Shown here: piece by piece, positions 47,009-55,685 of the stretch | Position numbering within the stretch: the stretch's first letter is position 1 | Layout of the letters: the number at the start of each line of letters is the position of its first letter | Assembly (NCBI GenBank): GCA_016794445.1 | Contig: JAEUKC010000161.1 | Location: 1 to 61,091, forward strand | Source of the DNA: JADJMO01 sp016794445 | GTDB taxonomy: Bacteria; Myxococcota_A; Polyangia; Polyangiales; JADJMO01 | Direction: 5' to 3' | Length of the DNA stretch: 61,091 nucleotides | Translations under genes and position numbers: made by a program | The notes under the pieces: model-generated | Databases searched by the model: none | Told to the model about the DNA's origin: nothing | What the model saw: the letters and a program-made list of their open reading frames with translations, nothing else

Positions 47009-47842
47009 GTGTCCGATCGTCTGCCGGCGCTCCTCGTCCCGCTCGGTTCCTCGCGACCGGTCCTCGGAGACGCCGCGATGGGGACCGCCCTGCTCCGCGC
47101 CGTGGAGCCCGGCACCTGCCTCGAGGAGCTGTCGGTCGTCCGCCCCGCGCTCGTCCGCGACGTGCATCTGGGCCACCTCGCCGCGGGGGCCCGGCTCGTG
47201 CGCACCAACACCTTCGGCGCCTCCCGGGCCCGGCTCGCGACCCACGAGCTCGTCGACGTCGCCTCGATCAACGCCGCCGCGGTCGCGCGGGCGCGGGAGG
47301 CCATCGCCGCCTCCGACCGGGGCCCCGTCGTCGTGGCGGGCGTCCTCGGCCCCGGCGCCGACCGGGAGCAGGCCGAGGCGCTCGCGGCGGCAGGGGTCGA
47401 TCTGTTCTTGATCGAGACCGCGCGCACGGTGGCGGAGGCGGGCGCGATCCTCTCGATCGCCCTGGATCTCGGGCCCGTCGTGGTGTCCTTCTCGCCCGAG
47501 GCGAACGGGCGCCTCGCCGACGGCGCGCCCCTCGGCGAAGCCTGCCGTGCCCTCCCCCAGGCCGACGGCGTGGGCCTCAACTGCGGTCAGGGCGCACGCG
47601 CGATGGTCACCTCGTTCGCCGAGCTGCCGGCCGATCGGCCGCGGTTCGTGTTCCCGAGCGCGGGGCTCCCGACGGCTCCGAGCGGCGAGCCCCTCGTCTG
47701 GCCGGAGGCCCCCGCGACCTTCGCCGCCGCGGCCGGGCGCATGCGCGGGGCCTCGGTCCTCGGGGGCTGTTGCGGCACCACGGCGGCGCACCTCGCCGCC
47801 CTCGGCGACCTGCTCGGCGCCGCGACGAAGGGGGACGCTTGA
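47009..47842 (+). CDS. Homocysteine S-methyltransferase-like protein
   Basis: 277 residues from GTG 47009. Pfam S-methyl_trans-like barrel: GDAAMGTALLRA near the N-terminus, RTNTFGASRARLA (about 65-77), DGVGLNCGQGA and the closing GGCCGTT (about 251-257) with the two-Cys zinc ligands; the third zinc Cys is in LNCG. It moves a methyl group to homocysteine, or in shorter homologues from S-methylmethionine. It lacks the cobalamin and AdoMet domains of MetH. The gene ends four bases inside a possible TTG start of the kinase-SUMF1 gene. Confidence 0.85.
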   Translation: MSDRLPALLVPLGSSRPVLGDAAMGTALLRAVEPGTCLEELSVVRPALVRDVHLGHLAAGARLVRTNTFGASRARLATHELVDVASINAAAVARAREAIAASDRGPVVVAGVLGPGADREQAEALAAAGVDLFLIETARTVAEAGAILSIALDLGPVVVSFSPEANGRLADGAPLGEACRALPQADGVGLNCGQGARAMVTSFAELPADRPRFVFPSAGLPTAPSGEPLVWPEAPATFAAAAGRMRGASVLGGCCGTTAAHLAALGDLLGAATKGDA

Positions 47843-47874
47843 CGCGGGACCACGGCAGCCCGACCGGGCAGGCG

Positions 47875-49884
47875 ATGCGCGATCCGCTCGGGCTCGTCGG
47901 CACGACGATCGACCGCCGCTACGAGGTGCGTCGAATCGTGGCCGAAGGCGGCTTCGGGCTCGTCTACGAGGCCGAGGCCGTGGCGCTCGGCGTCCCCGTC
48001 GCCATCAAGGTGCTGCGCGCCGAGCTCCTCGAGTCGAGCCCCGAGGCGCGCGCGCGGTTCGGCCAGGAGGCCAAGCTCCTCGTGCGCATGCGCCACCCGG
48101 CGATCGTCCAGCTCTCCGACGCCGCGCACCTCGACGACGGCACGCCCTATCTCGTGCTCGAGTGGATAGAGGGCGAGACCCTCGACGCCTTCCTCGCCCG
48201 CGTCGGCCCCCTGCCCCTCGAGGACACGCTCGGCCTGCTCGGGCCGGTCGCGAGCGCCATCTCGTACGCCCACGGCGAGGGCGTGATCCACCGCGATCTC
48301 AAGCCGAGCAACGTCATGGTCGGTCGCGACCGCGCGGTGAAGGTGCTCGACTTCGGCGTCGCGCGGTGGAGCCACGACTCGGGCGTCAAGACGACCACCC
48401 TCAAGAGCACGGGCCTCTCCGTCGGCTTCGCGGCGCCCGAGCAGTACGCGCGCGACTTCGGCGTGGTCGACCACCGCGCCGACCAGTTCGCGCTCGCGGC
48501 GATCGTGTTCTCGGCGCTCACCGGCGAGGCGCCGTTCGCGGGCGAATCCCTGCGCGAGGTGATGTTCGCGACCTGCATGGCCACCGAGCGACCCTCGGTG
48601 CGCAAGCACCGCGACGACCTCTCGAGCGCGGTCGACAACGTGGTCAAGAGGGGCCTCGCGATCCGCCCCGAGGCCAGGTATCCGGACGTGCGCGCGTTCT
48701 TCTCGGCGCTCGTGCAGGCCTCGCAGGGCCATGTCGAGCCACAGGAGGAGGCCGCGACCACACGCCCGAACGACGCGCCCGCGGCGAGCCCCGCCACGAT
48801 GGCGCGACCGCTGTCGCCAGCCACCCTGCCCTCACCGCAGCTCCCGCCCGCGCCGCGCACCGAGAAGGCCGCGGCGTCGCTGCCGTTCGCGCCCACGCAG
48901 CGCAACCACGAGGGCGCGATGACGGAGAAGACCGGCGCCGGACCGCGTCGTCCACCGCCGCCCCCGCCGGAGAGCGCGCCCGCGTCGTCGGTGGCCGCGG
49001 GCAGCGGCGCGACCAAGTGGATCGCCTTCCTCGCGCTCGGCGGGATCGTCGGCGGCGCCGCGTTCCTCGTGCAGCCGCTGTTCTCGCCGCGCCCGCTGTC
49101 GTCGGCCAAGCCGCTCGCGTCGCACTCCACGTCGATCAGCACGGTGCCGACCACGAGCGCCTCGCCCTCCACGTCGGCGAGCGCCGAGAAGACCCCGTGC
49201 GGAGAGCTGCAGCCGCACGAGGCGTGCATCCTCGGCGGCAAGCTCCGTCGCGGCCCGCCCGACTGCAACGTCGACGACCCGGCACACAAGGCGGCGTGCC
49301 CCGGCGAGACGCTCACGGTGAAGACCTTCGTGCTCGATCGCGAGGAGGTGTCCGGCAAGCGCTGGGACGCGTGCGTCGCGATCGGCAAGTGCCGCAAGGT
49401 CGACGTGTCGCCGACCCTGCCCGTCACCTCGGTGACCGCCAAGGAGGCCGAGGCGTTCTGCGCGTTCGAGAAGGCGCGGCTGCCCACCGACGCCGAGTGG
49501 GAGCTCGCCGCCGCGGGCCTCGCGGGTCGCGCGTTCCCGTGGGGCAACGCCAAGCCCGGCGCCGCCAACGCGGTGTTCACCGACGACCCGAGCAAGGCGC
49601 CCGCGGGCCCCGTCGCGACCGACGCCGCGCCGACCGGCGAGAACCCCGAGGGCGTCGTGCACCTCGCGGGCAACGTCGCCGAGTGGACCTCGACGCCCGC
49701 GCCCAAGACCGCGCCCTGGCCCGAGATCATGGACGACGACGACCAGCCGCGTCGCTGGGTGCGCGGCGGCTCGTTCCGCCACGACTGGGACGCGCTGCGG
49801 GCGTGGGCGCGCGAGGCGTGGCCCGAGTCCCGGCGCGACCCGCGCATCGGTTTCCGCTGCGCGAAGGCCCCGAGGAAGACGTGA
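47875..49884 (+). CDS. Hanks-type Ser/Thr kinase fused to extracytoplasmic SUMF1 domain
   Basis: 669 residues from ATG 47875; a TTG at 47839, overlapping the previous stop, is possible. The kinase domain (about 15-280) has Lys45, HRDLKPSN with Asp141, DFG 159-161 and APE; the glycine loop is AEGGFG, missing its first Gly. A Pro-rich linker and membrane helix (about 381-403) lead to a SUMF1-like domain (about 450-665: VLDREEVSGKRWDACV, RLPTDAEWELAAAG, HLAGNVAEWTS, GFRCAKA). This links in one protein what is two genes at 6750-8905. A four-base overlap couples it to the next gene. Confidence 0.92.
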   Translation: MRDPLGLVGTTIDRRYEVRRIVAEGGFGLVYEAEAVALGVPVAIKVLRAELLESSPEARARFGQEAKLLVRMRHPAIVQLSDAAHLDDGTPYLVLEWIEGETLDAFLARVGPLPLEDTLGLLGPVASAISYAHGEGVIHRDLKPSNVMVGRDRAVKVLDFGVARWSHDSGVKTTTLKSTGLSVGFAAPEQYARDFGVVDHRADQFALAAIVFSALTGEAPFAGESLREVMFATCMATERPSVRKHRDDLSSAVDNVVKRGLAIRPEARYPDVRAFFSALVQASQGHVEPQEEAATTRPNDAPAASPATMARPLSPATLPSPQLPPAPRTEKAAASLPFAPTQRNHEGAMTEKTGAGPRRPPPPPPESAPASSVAAGSGATKWIAFLALGGIVGGAAFLVQPLFSPRPLSSAKPLASHSTSISTVPTTSASPSTSASAEKTPCGELQPHEACILGGKLRRGPPDCNVDDPAHKAACPGETLTVKTFVLDREEVSGKRWDACVAIGKCRKVDVSPTLPVTSVTAKEAEAFCAFEKARLPTDAEWELAAAGLAGRAFPWGNAKPGAANAVFTDDPSKAPAGPVATDAAPTGENPEGVVHLAGNVAEWTSTPAPKTAPWPEIMDDDDQPRRWVRGGSFRHDWDALRAWAREAWPESRRDPRIGFRCAKAPRKT

Positions 49885-52202
49885 CCGACCTCCGCGCAGA
49901 GGGCGCGGCCGTCGAACGCACGCCCGGGTCTCCCCTCGGCGCCATCTCGCTCTACGCACCGGTCGCCTACGTCGGCGCGCTGATCGTGCGCGACGGTCAG
50001 ACCGGCAGCGTCGGGGTGCGGCTCGCGATCGCGATCGCGCCCCTCCTCTTGCTGCGCCTCCTCGCGCCCGCGATCGACGACCTGCCGAAGGCACCACGGC
50101 GCCTCTCTCGCGCCACCCTCGCGGCCCTGACCATCGCGTTCCTCCCCTGGGTCACGCGCGTCGATCGCCCGTGGGTCGTCGCCGCCAGCTCCGCGGCGGG
50201 GGCGCTCGCCGGCGCGCTCGGCGTGCGCCTCCTCGCGAGCATCACCGGGCTCGGCGGGGTCGGCGCAGCGGGTCTCCCGCGCGCGACCGCGGGGGCGAAT
50301 GCCGTGGTCGGCCTCTACGCGCTCGGCGCGCTGCAGGCCGGCGTGCACGCGGTGGCCCGCGACGCGCGGTTCGGCGCCCGGCAGGTCGAGCTCGGGCTCG
50401 TCGTCGCGATCGTCCTCGCGACGGTGGTGCTCGTGGCGCGGAACGCCGCGAGGAACCGCCTCGAGCTCGGCGCGCGCGAGCGCTACGACCTCTTGCTGAT
50501 CGCGGCGCCCCTCACCTTCGCGAGCCTGCTCGCGCTGACGGTGGCGGGGCCGCTGCCCGTCCCCTCGGCCGCCGCCGGCGTGGGCGCGAGCCTCGCGCTC
50601 GCGGCGCTCGTGGCGCTCCTGGCGCGCGACCCCATCGGCTCGTTCGCGCGCGTGACGGGTGCGTGGGCGCTGCTGGTGTTCGGGGCTCTCGCGGTCGAAC
50701 TATCGGCCTTCTCGCCCGCGGGATGGCAGGGGCGCATCGGGGTCCTGCTCGGCGCCGTGCTCGGGCTCTCGTGGCTCGGTCTGTCGCGGCTCCTGCTGGG
50801 TCGCCCGCCCGCGCTCGCGGCGCTGGCCTCGGCGGAGGCCGCGGCCCACGCGACCGACGAGCGCGACCTCGCGCGCGCCACGCTACGCGGGCTACGGGTG
50901 CTCGCGGGGCCTTCCGCGGACCCGCGGCACGTGGCGACGCCCCGTCTGCTCCTCGTGTCGCCGCTGCGCGAGATCACGCTCGACGCGGCCGGCGAGCCCC
51001 GCACGCGGACGCCGCGCGACGCCGACCTCGACCCCGACGCGCCCTCGGAGATCGCGCGCATCGTGCCCACGGCGCTGCTCGATCTGCTGGCGCGCGAGCC
51101 GCTCGGCGTGCTGCGCGTCGAGGTGCTCGAGGCCCGCCAGGTGCGGGGCGCCGACCTCCGCGTCGCGCTCGCGTGGTGCCAGGCGCAGGAGGCGGCCGCG
51201 GTGGTCGCGGCGAGCGAGGGCGGCGACCTCGAGGGCCTGCTCGTGCTGCCGGACGGCGTCGACGCGCGCCACCTCGGCCTGCGCGAGGTGCGCGTGCTCC
51301 GCGCGATGGCCGACGCCGTGACCGCGCGGGTCGCGCTCGCAGGTGCGCTCGCCCGCGCGAACGCCCGCGCCGAGCACCGCGACCGCCACGCGCGCGAGCT
51401 GGAGACGCTGCTCGATCGCGCGCAGGACCGCGCCGCCCGCGCCGAGCACGCGCTCGCGGGGGCCTCGGCGCCGCTCGCGGAGCCGCTCGCGGTGGGCGGC
51501 TACGCGCCCGGATCGCGCGCCGCCCTCGACGTGCTCGACCGGCAGGCCAAGGAGCGCACCCACCTCGCGATCGCCCACGCTCCGGGCGCCGATCCCCTGC
51601 CGTGGATCGCGCGCCTGCACGCGCGGAGCGGCCTGCCCGGGCCCCTCCACGTGGTCGACGCGGCCACCCACGAGTTCGGCGAGTCACGCTTCACGGGCCG
51701 CCCTTCGGCCCTCGAGCTCGCCGACCGGGGGACGTTGCTCGTGCTCTCGGCGCCCCGCCTCGCGGGGGCCGCGGTCGATGCGCTCGCGCACGCCCTCGCC
51801 TTCCGGGAAGCGCACGGGGTACCCGTCGACGTGCGGGTGGTCCTCGCCGTCCCCTCCCCGGGCGCGGGGGCGGGGCTCGAGAGCCTGGCGCGGTTCCCGG
51901 AGGCGGTGGTCGCGCGTCTGACGATGGTGCGCATCCCGCCGCTGGTCGAGCGGATCGAGGATCTGAGGGCCCTCGCGCTGGAACGCCTGTCCCGCCTCGG
52001 GCTCTCCCTGCGGGGCGAGCCGCTCGGGCTGGCCGAAGAAGCGCTCGCCGTGCTGGTCGAGCACGACTGGCCGGGAGACGAGGCCGAGCTCGCCACGGTG
52101 CTCATGGTGGCCGCCGCCCGCGGCAAGGGCCCACGCCTCGGCCGGGCCGACGTCGCCGCCTCGCTCGCGGCCGCGGGACAGCCACGGAGCGAACACGGTT
52201 GA
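49881..52202 (+). CDS. Polytopic membrane protein with degenerate sigma-54 AAA+ module
   Basis: 773 residues from a GTG overlapping the kinase stop by four bases. Residues about 20-325 contain eight or nine hydrophobic helices. A GAF-like region with a coiled coil follows (about 345-525). The C-terminal part (about 535-770) keeps the order of an NtrC-type AAA+ domain: ALELADRGTLLVLSA at the Walker B place, TMVRIPPLVERIEDLRALAL and EHDWPGDEAELATVL, as in YRLxVxRIPPLRER and YDWPGNxREL. But Walker A is replaced by AHAPGADPLPW, the DE of Walker B is gone and there is no GAFTGA loop. It cannot hydrolyse ATP or drive sigma-54. No DNA-binding end. Confidence 0.75.
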   Translation: MTDLRAEGAAVERTPGSPLGAISLYAPVAYVGALIVRDGQTGSVGVRLAIAIAPLLLLRLLAPAIDDLPKAPRRLSRATLAALTIAFLPWVTRVDRPWVVAASSAAGALAGALGVRLLASITGLGGVGAAGLPRATAGANAVVGLYALGALQAGVHAVARDARFGARQVELGLVVAIVLATVVLVARNAARNRLELGARERYDLLLIAAPLTFASLLALTVAGPLPVPSAAAGVGASLALAALVALLARDPIGSFARVTGAWALLVFGALAVELSAFSPAGWQGRIGVLLGAVLGLSWLGLSRLLLGRPPALAALASAEAAAHATDERDLARATLRGLRVLAGPSADPRHVATPRLLLVSPLREITLDAAGEPRTRTPRDADLDPDAPSEIARIVPTALLDLLAREPLGVLRVEVLEARQVRGADLRVALAWCQAQEAAAVVAASEGGDLEGLLVLPDGVDARHLGLREVRVLRAMADAVTARVALAGALARANARAEHRDRHARELETLLDRAQDRAARAEHALAGASAPLAEPLAVGGYAPGSRAALDVLDRQAKERTHLAIAHAPGADPLPWIARLHARSGLPGPLHVVDAATHEFGESRFTGRPSALELADRGTLLVLSAPRLAGAAVDALAHALAFREAHGVPVDVRVVLAVPSPGAGAGLESLARFPEAVVARLTMVRIPPLVERIEDLRALALERLSRLGLSLRGEPLGLAEEALAVLVEHDWPGDEAELATVLMVAAARGKGPRLGRADVAASLAAAGQPRSEHG

Positions 52203-52242
52203 CGGCCCGTCGTACACCAGTCTCAGATCCACCTCACAACCC

Positions 52243-52710
52243 ATGGTCGACGAGACTCCTGTCATCCTGGTCGCGGACGACGACGCCGACATCCTGCACC
52301 TGGTCACCACCCACCTGCGGGGCATGCATTGCAACGTCCTCGAGGCGAGCGACGGCGAGATGGCCCTGACGGTGGCCCGCCGCGAGCTGCCGGATCTGAT
52401 GATCCTGGACGTGATGATGCCCGGCAAGAGCGGCTGGGAGGTGTGCAAGGAGGTCCGCGACGACGACCTCCTCAAGCACACCGGCGTCATCGTGCTGACC
52501 GGCATCGGCGAGAAGCTGAACGAGCTGACCTCCCCGCTCTACGGCGCGGACGAGTGCATCGACAAGCCGTTCGAGTTCCCGGAGCTCGACTTCAAGGTGC
52601 GCAAGGTCCTCTCGGAGCGCCGCCGCGCGCGCGAGCACAAGGAGCCCGCGAAGACGGCCGCGAAGGCGGGCGCGAAGAAGAAGGCCGCGCCGGCCAAGAA
52701 GAAGAAGTAA
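52243..52710 (+). CDS. Response regulator (REC) with histone-like Lys/Ala tail
   Basis: 155 residues. The receiver domain (about 5-125) has the acidic pair Asp-Asp in LVADDDAD, the phospho-acceptor Asp in MILDVMMPGKSGW, Thr in VLTGIG and Lys in DKPFEFPE. There is no output domain; instead residues about 128-155 are almost only Lys and Ala with Pro (KTAAKAGAKKKAAPAKKKK), like histone H1 tails, which may bind DNA or acidic partners. No kinase gene adjoins it, but it follows the membrane AAA+-like protein by 40 bases. It could serve any of the four orphan histidine kinases in the window. Confidence 0.88.
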   Translation: MVDETPVILVADDDADILHLVTTHLRGMHCNVLEASDGEMALTVARRELPDLMILDVMMPGKSGWEVCKEVRDDDLLKHTGVIVLTGIGEKLNELTSPLYGADECIDKPFEFPELDFKVRKVLSERRRAREHKEPAKTAAKAGAKKKAAPAKKKK

Positions 52711-52731
52711 GCCCGCACGGGCCCGACAGGG

Positions 52732-53433
52732 TCAGGGGCGATACGGGCGGTAACCTCCGGCGAGCAGCCACGTGCGGGGCGGCGTATCCGCGCGTTCCCT
52801 CGGGCGACCCGTGTGCCGTGGGGGAGGCTGGAGGTCGAGCGAGGCCCAGTCGTCGAAGAAGGGCGCCGTGGAGAACGGGTCGAGCGCCACGTCGGCCGGG
52901 ACGTGGTGCGTGCGGTTGCGGAGCACGTAGCGGAGAACGGTGCGAACCTCGGAGGGCGTGCGCAGGGCGCGCGCGTGGGTGCGAGACGCGAGCACGCGGC
53001 CGCCGTGGCCCATGACGCGGTGGAGCGCGTGGGTGACGTGGGCGGCGAGCGCGCGCAGGCCGGTGGTGAACGCGCGGTGGCCCTCGACCTCGACCACGAG
53101 GTGCACGTGGTTGCCCTGGATGGAGTAGTGGACGATGCGGAAGCCCCGCTGCGCGAGGGCGCCGAAAGCGCGGCGGAGCGGCCGGAAACACCGCTCGGCG
53201 CGCAGGTTCCAGACTCCCTTCATCACGCGCAGCGTGACGTGTTGGGGGTGGTCGGGCGACGCGTCGGGGCGACGGCGGTGCGACTCGCTGCCCTGCTTGC
53301 GGGGGCGCCCTGCGCCCTTGCGCACGCCCCCGCGGCCACGCGGCGCAGATGGGCCGCAGGACGCGACGGGGACACGCGGCGCGGCCGGAAGGGTGGGATC
53401 GCCAGCGCTCATCCAATGATTATGGCGCTCCAC
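52732..53433 (-). mobile_element. RAYT (REP-associated tyrosine transposase) gene
   Basis: 233 residues from GTG 53433 (ATG 53412 is possible). A single-domain IS200/IS605-like Y1 transposase: HUH motif His109-Val-His111 in SIQGNHVHLVVE, catalytic Tyr169 in VRTVLRYVLRN. An N-terminal basic Arg/Gly-rich part (GRGGVRKGAGRPRKQG) contains a GRPRK AT-hook-like core. No IS ends or target duplication is visible, as expected for domesticated RAYTs, which act on REP palindromes. The REP-like cluster at 46285-46396 is a candidate substrate about 6 kb away. It is divergent from an SRPBCC gene. Confidence 0.85.
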
Positions 53434-53510
53434 TTCCGTGATCGCAAGGGGTCGGCGGCAGACTCCCTTCCGGTTCCCGTACGGGCACGCGCGTCGGGTA
53501 GCCTGTCGGG

Positions 53511-53969
53511 GTGAAGACGCTCAGCTTCGAGACGGCGCTCGCTTCCCCCGCCGACGCGGTCTGGGCGCACGTGACGACGATGGACGGGGTGAACGAGGAG
53601 CTCGGTCCCTGGCTGCGCATGTCGAGCCCGGCGAGCGCACGCGGGCTCGATCTGCGCGCGGCGCCGCTCGGGGCGCGGCTGTTCCGGAGCTACCTGTTGC
53701 TGTTCGGCGTACTACCGATCGACTGGGACGACCTCGCGTTCGCCGCGATCGGGGAGCGTTCGTTCGCGGAGCGGTCGACCATGATGTCGATGCGTCGGTG
53801 GGAGCACGACCGCTCCGTCGAGGAGCACGGCGCGGGGTGTCGTGTGCGGGACGTGCTGCGGTTCGAGCCGCGTGTTCCGGGGACGAGTGGCCTGCTCGGG
53901 CGCGTGGTGGCGGCCACGTTCCGCCACCGCCACGCGCAGCTCGCGCGGCGGTTCGGTGTGCTCACCTGA
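53511..53969 (+). CDS. SRPBCC/START-like domain protein
   Basis: 152 residues from GTG 53511. The fold pattern is that of the SRPBCC (Bet v1-like) superfamily: KTLSFETALASPADAVWAHV at the start, then IDWDDLAFAAIGERSFAERS, a beta-rich middle and a final helix with RVVAATFRHRHAQLARRFG. These proteins bind hydrophobic ligands in a cavity. No catalytic motif; ligand unknown. Probably cytoplasmic. Standing alone, its promoter lies within the 77 bases before the start, shared with the RAYT gene. Confidence 0.75.
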   Translation: MKTLSFETALASPADAVWAHVTTMDGVNEELGPWLRMSSPASARGLDLRAAPLGARLFRSYLLLFGVLPIDWDDLAFAAIGERSFAERSTMMSMRRWEHDRSVEEHGAGCRVRDVLRFEPRVPGTSGLLGRVVAATFRHRHAQLARRFGVLT

Positions 53970-54069
53970 CGCGGTGACTCACTGCTGGACCTACCGGTGC
54001 GCGGGGCTCGCGGGCGGCGACTGGTGCAAGCGCTCCCTCGGCGTGGTTCGTGGTGGACGGCCGGCTGAC

Positions 54070-54499
54070 TCAGCGGCCCTTCCGGGCGGGCTTCTTCGCG
54101 GCGGGCTTCTTCGCGGCGAGCTTCTTCAGCGCTGCCTCCAGCGCCCCGGCGAGCGGAGACGGGCCCTTCAGGCCGGGCACCATCCACTGGAACTGGCATC
54201 TCCACGACGACCTCGGTCGTCCCGTGGGCGAACGCGGTCCCGCTGTCGGCGTGGTGCTGCCAGACGTCGAGCTCGGTGCCGTCGGCGAGGGTCACGGTTC
54301 GATGCGAGAGGGCGTGGGCCGCGAGGTTGCCGTCGTCCCACCAGTCGTCATCGTCGTCGTCGTCCGGGTCGTATTCGGGGTCGGCGACGTCACGAGGCTC
54401 GTCGCGCAAGCGCGACTCCGCGGAGCGATCCACGCCGTCGAAGCGCAGGCCGGTGATGCGGAGCTGCTCGCGTTCGAGGGGATTGAGCTTGGTGGCCAT
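54070..54499 (-). pseudogene. Acidic protein with Lys/Ala tail, broken by a one-base frameshift
   Basis: From ATG 54499 one frame gives MATKLNPLEREQLRITGLRF, an acidic DDDDDDDWWDDGN run, TLADGTELDVWQHHADSG and EVVVEM. It then runs past the true end into nonsense (repeated REEA) down to 53690. Reading one base over from about 54188-54200 gives QFQWMVPGLKGPSPL, LEAALKKLAAKKPAAKKPAR and a stop at 54070-54072. Removing one base would give a 142-residue protein with an acidic N-half and a Lys/Ala C-tail. Either a real inactivating mutation or a sequencing/assembly error. Function unknown. Confidence 0.7.
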
Positions 54500-54576
54500 G
54501 TCCGGCGAAACTACCGGGCGCGTCGGGCTCGGACAATACCTCCGGAGAATGGCAGGCGCCTGCCAACCGCAACCCA

Positions 54577-54849
54577 TCAGTCGTCATTGTCGTGGCGTCG
54601 ACAATGAAACTTCCCCTTCTTGCATTCGCACGTGTGGCAAACGCATTCCTCCGGTTCCTTGGTGAGGAGCTTGCCCGCCTGGTAGCGACATGCTCGCGGC
54701 TTTCTCGAGGTGCAGGGTTCCCCGTCGCCCGGGAGCTCCGCCGGGCACTTCACGTGGATGCTCGGCACGACGATGGGATCCACAAGCGCCTTCGACGACT
54801 CCTCCGGGGTACACCCGAGCGCCGCGACGAGCACCCAAGCGCGCCTCAC
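54577..54849 (-). CDS. Small Cys-rich lipoprotein
   Basis: 90 residues from GTG 54849, which overlaps the stop of the upstream hydrolase by four bases. The signal ends with the lipobox AALGC. The mature protein has a conserved-looking Cys cluster (VKCPAELPGDGEPCTSRKPR, CRYQAGKLL, then CVCHTCECKKGKFHC), a pattern that could bind metal or form disulfides. Ends in acidic DNDD. No known family. It is translationally coupled to the membrane-anchored hydrolase, so the two may work together at the envelope. Confidence 0.75.
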   Translation of the reverse strand: MRRAWVLVAALGCTPEESSKALVDPIVVPSIHVKCPAELPGDGEPCTSRKPRACRYQAGKLLTKEPEECVCHTCECKKGKFHCRRHDNDD

Positions 54850-55685
54850 GGGGCGTCCTCGCGGAGGAAGCCCGCGACCTCGCGCGCGACCCTTCGATCG
54901 AACAGCAGCGCGAGGTGTCCGGGCCCGGGCATGACGAGGTCCCTCCCGCCCACCGCCGCGAGCGAACCCGTGGCCGGGTCGCCGACGACGTTGTCGTGGG
55001 TGGAGTAGATGCTGAGCGCCGCGAGCTCGAGCGGGCGCCCCTCGCGCACCTGACGAGCGCCCCGCCGCAACACGCCCGCCGACAGGCCGAGGATCGGCCC
55101 GCGCCACGCCACGCCTTGGTAGGGTGTCCCGATGGTGACGAGGCGCCGGACGCGGCCCTCCTCTCGACCGATCATCTCGAGGGCGACGAGGCCGCCCATC
55201 GAGTGGCACACGAGATCCACCACCTCGACGCGCTCGTCCTCGCACACCCGCGCGACGAAGCGCGAGAGCCGCTCGGCGTTGCTCCGCAGGCGACCGAGCG
55301 GCCAGTAGTTGAAGCCGTACATCGGGCCGAAGCCTTCGCGCGCGAGTGCCCGCGCGAGCCACACGAAGTCGACGCGGTTCTGCCCGTAGCCGTGAACGAA
55401 CACGATGGGGCGCCCGCCCGGGCGACCACCGAGGCGACGACCGATCACGAAGTACAGCGGGAGCAGAGGCTGCACGAGCGCGGCGAGGAGCCCCTCGCGC
55501 AGCGCCTCGCGGAGGGTCAGCCTGAGCTGGCGATGGGGGTGGTGGGACCGGGCGAAGTAGTACGACCCGAGCACGTAGACGGTGACGCCGCCGTAGAACG
55601 CGACGATCGCGAGGAGGACGAGCAGCACGATCGGGTGGTCGCGCACACCTGCGTCTAGCACGCCGCCGAGCGTCGAGGACGTCAC
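54846..55685 (-). CDS. Membrane-anchored alpha/beta hydrolase (lipase/PGAP1-like)
   Basis: 279 residues from GTG 55685. One membrane helix (about 17-41) is followed by an alpha/beta-hydrolase domain with IVFVHGYGQNRVDFVWLARA, the nucleophile elbow CHSMGG (Ser in VDLVCHSMGGLVAL), a putative catalytic Asp in STHDNVVGD and His in GPGHLAL. This fits the PGAP1/triacylglycerol-lipase branch. Likely a membrane-bound esterase acting on lipid or lipoprotein. Overlaps its neighbours on both sides: the broken DUF4259 gene upstream (GTGA) and the small lipoprotein downstream (GTGA). Confidence 0.85.
   Translation of the reverse strand: MTSSTLGGVLDAGVRDHPIVLLVLLAIVAFYGGVTVYVLGSYYFARSHHPHRQLRLTLREALREGLLAALVQPLLPLYFVIGRRLGGRPGGRPIVFVHGYGQNRVDFVWLARALAREGFGPMYGFNYWPLGRLRSNAERLSRFVARVCEDERVEVVDLVCHSMGGLVALEMIGREEGRVRRLVTIGTPYQGVAWRGPILGLSAGVLRRGARQVREGRPLELAALSIYSTHDNVVGDPATGSLAAVGGRDLVMPGPGHLALLFDRRVAREVAGFLREDAP

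Noticed and set aside
53690..54069. C-terminal extension of the acidic protein in its first frame, overlapping the SRPBCC gene
   Set aside because: Becomes Arg/Glu-rich nonsense after the frame change; the second frame gives a sensible tail and stop.
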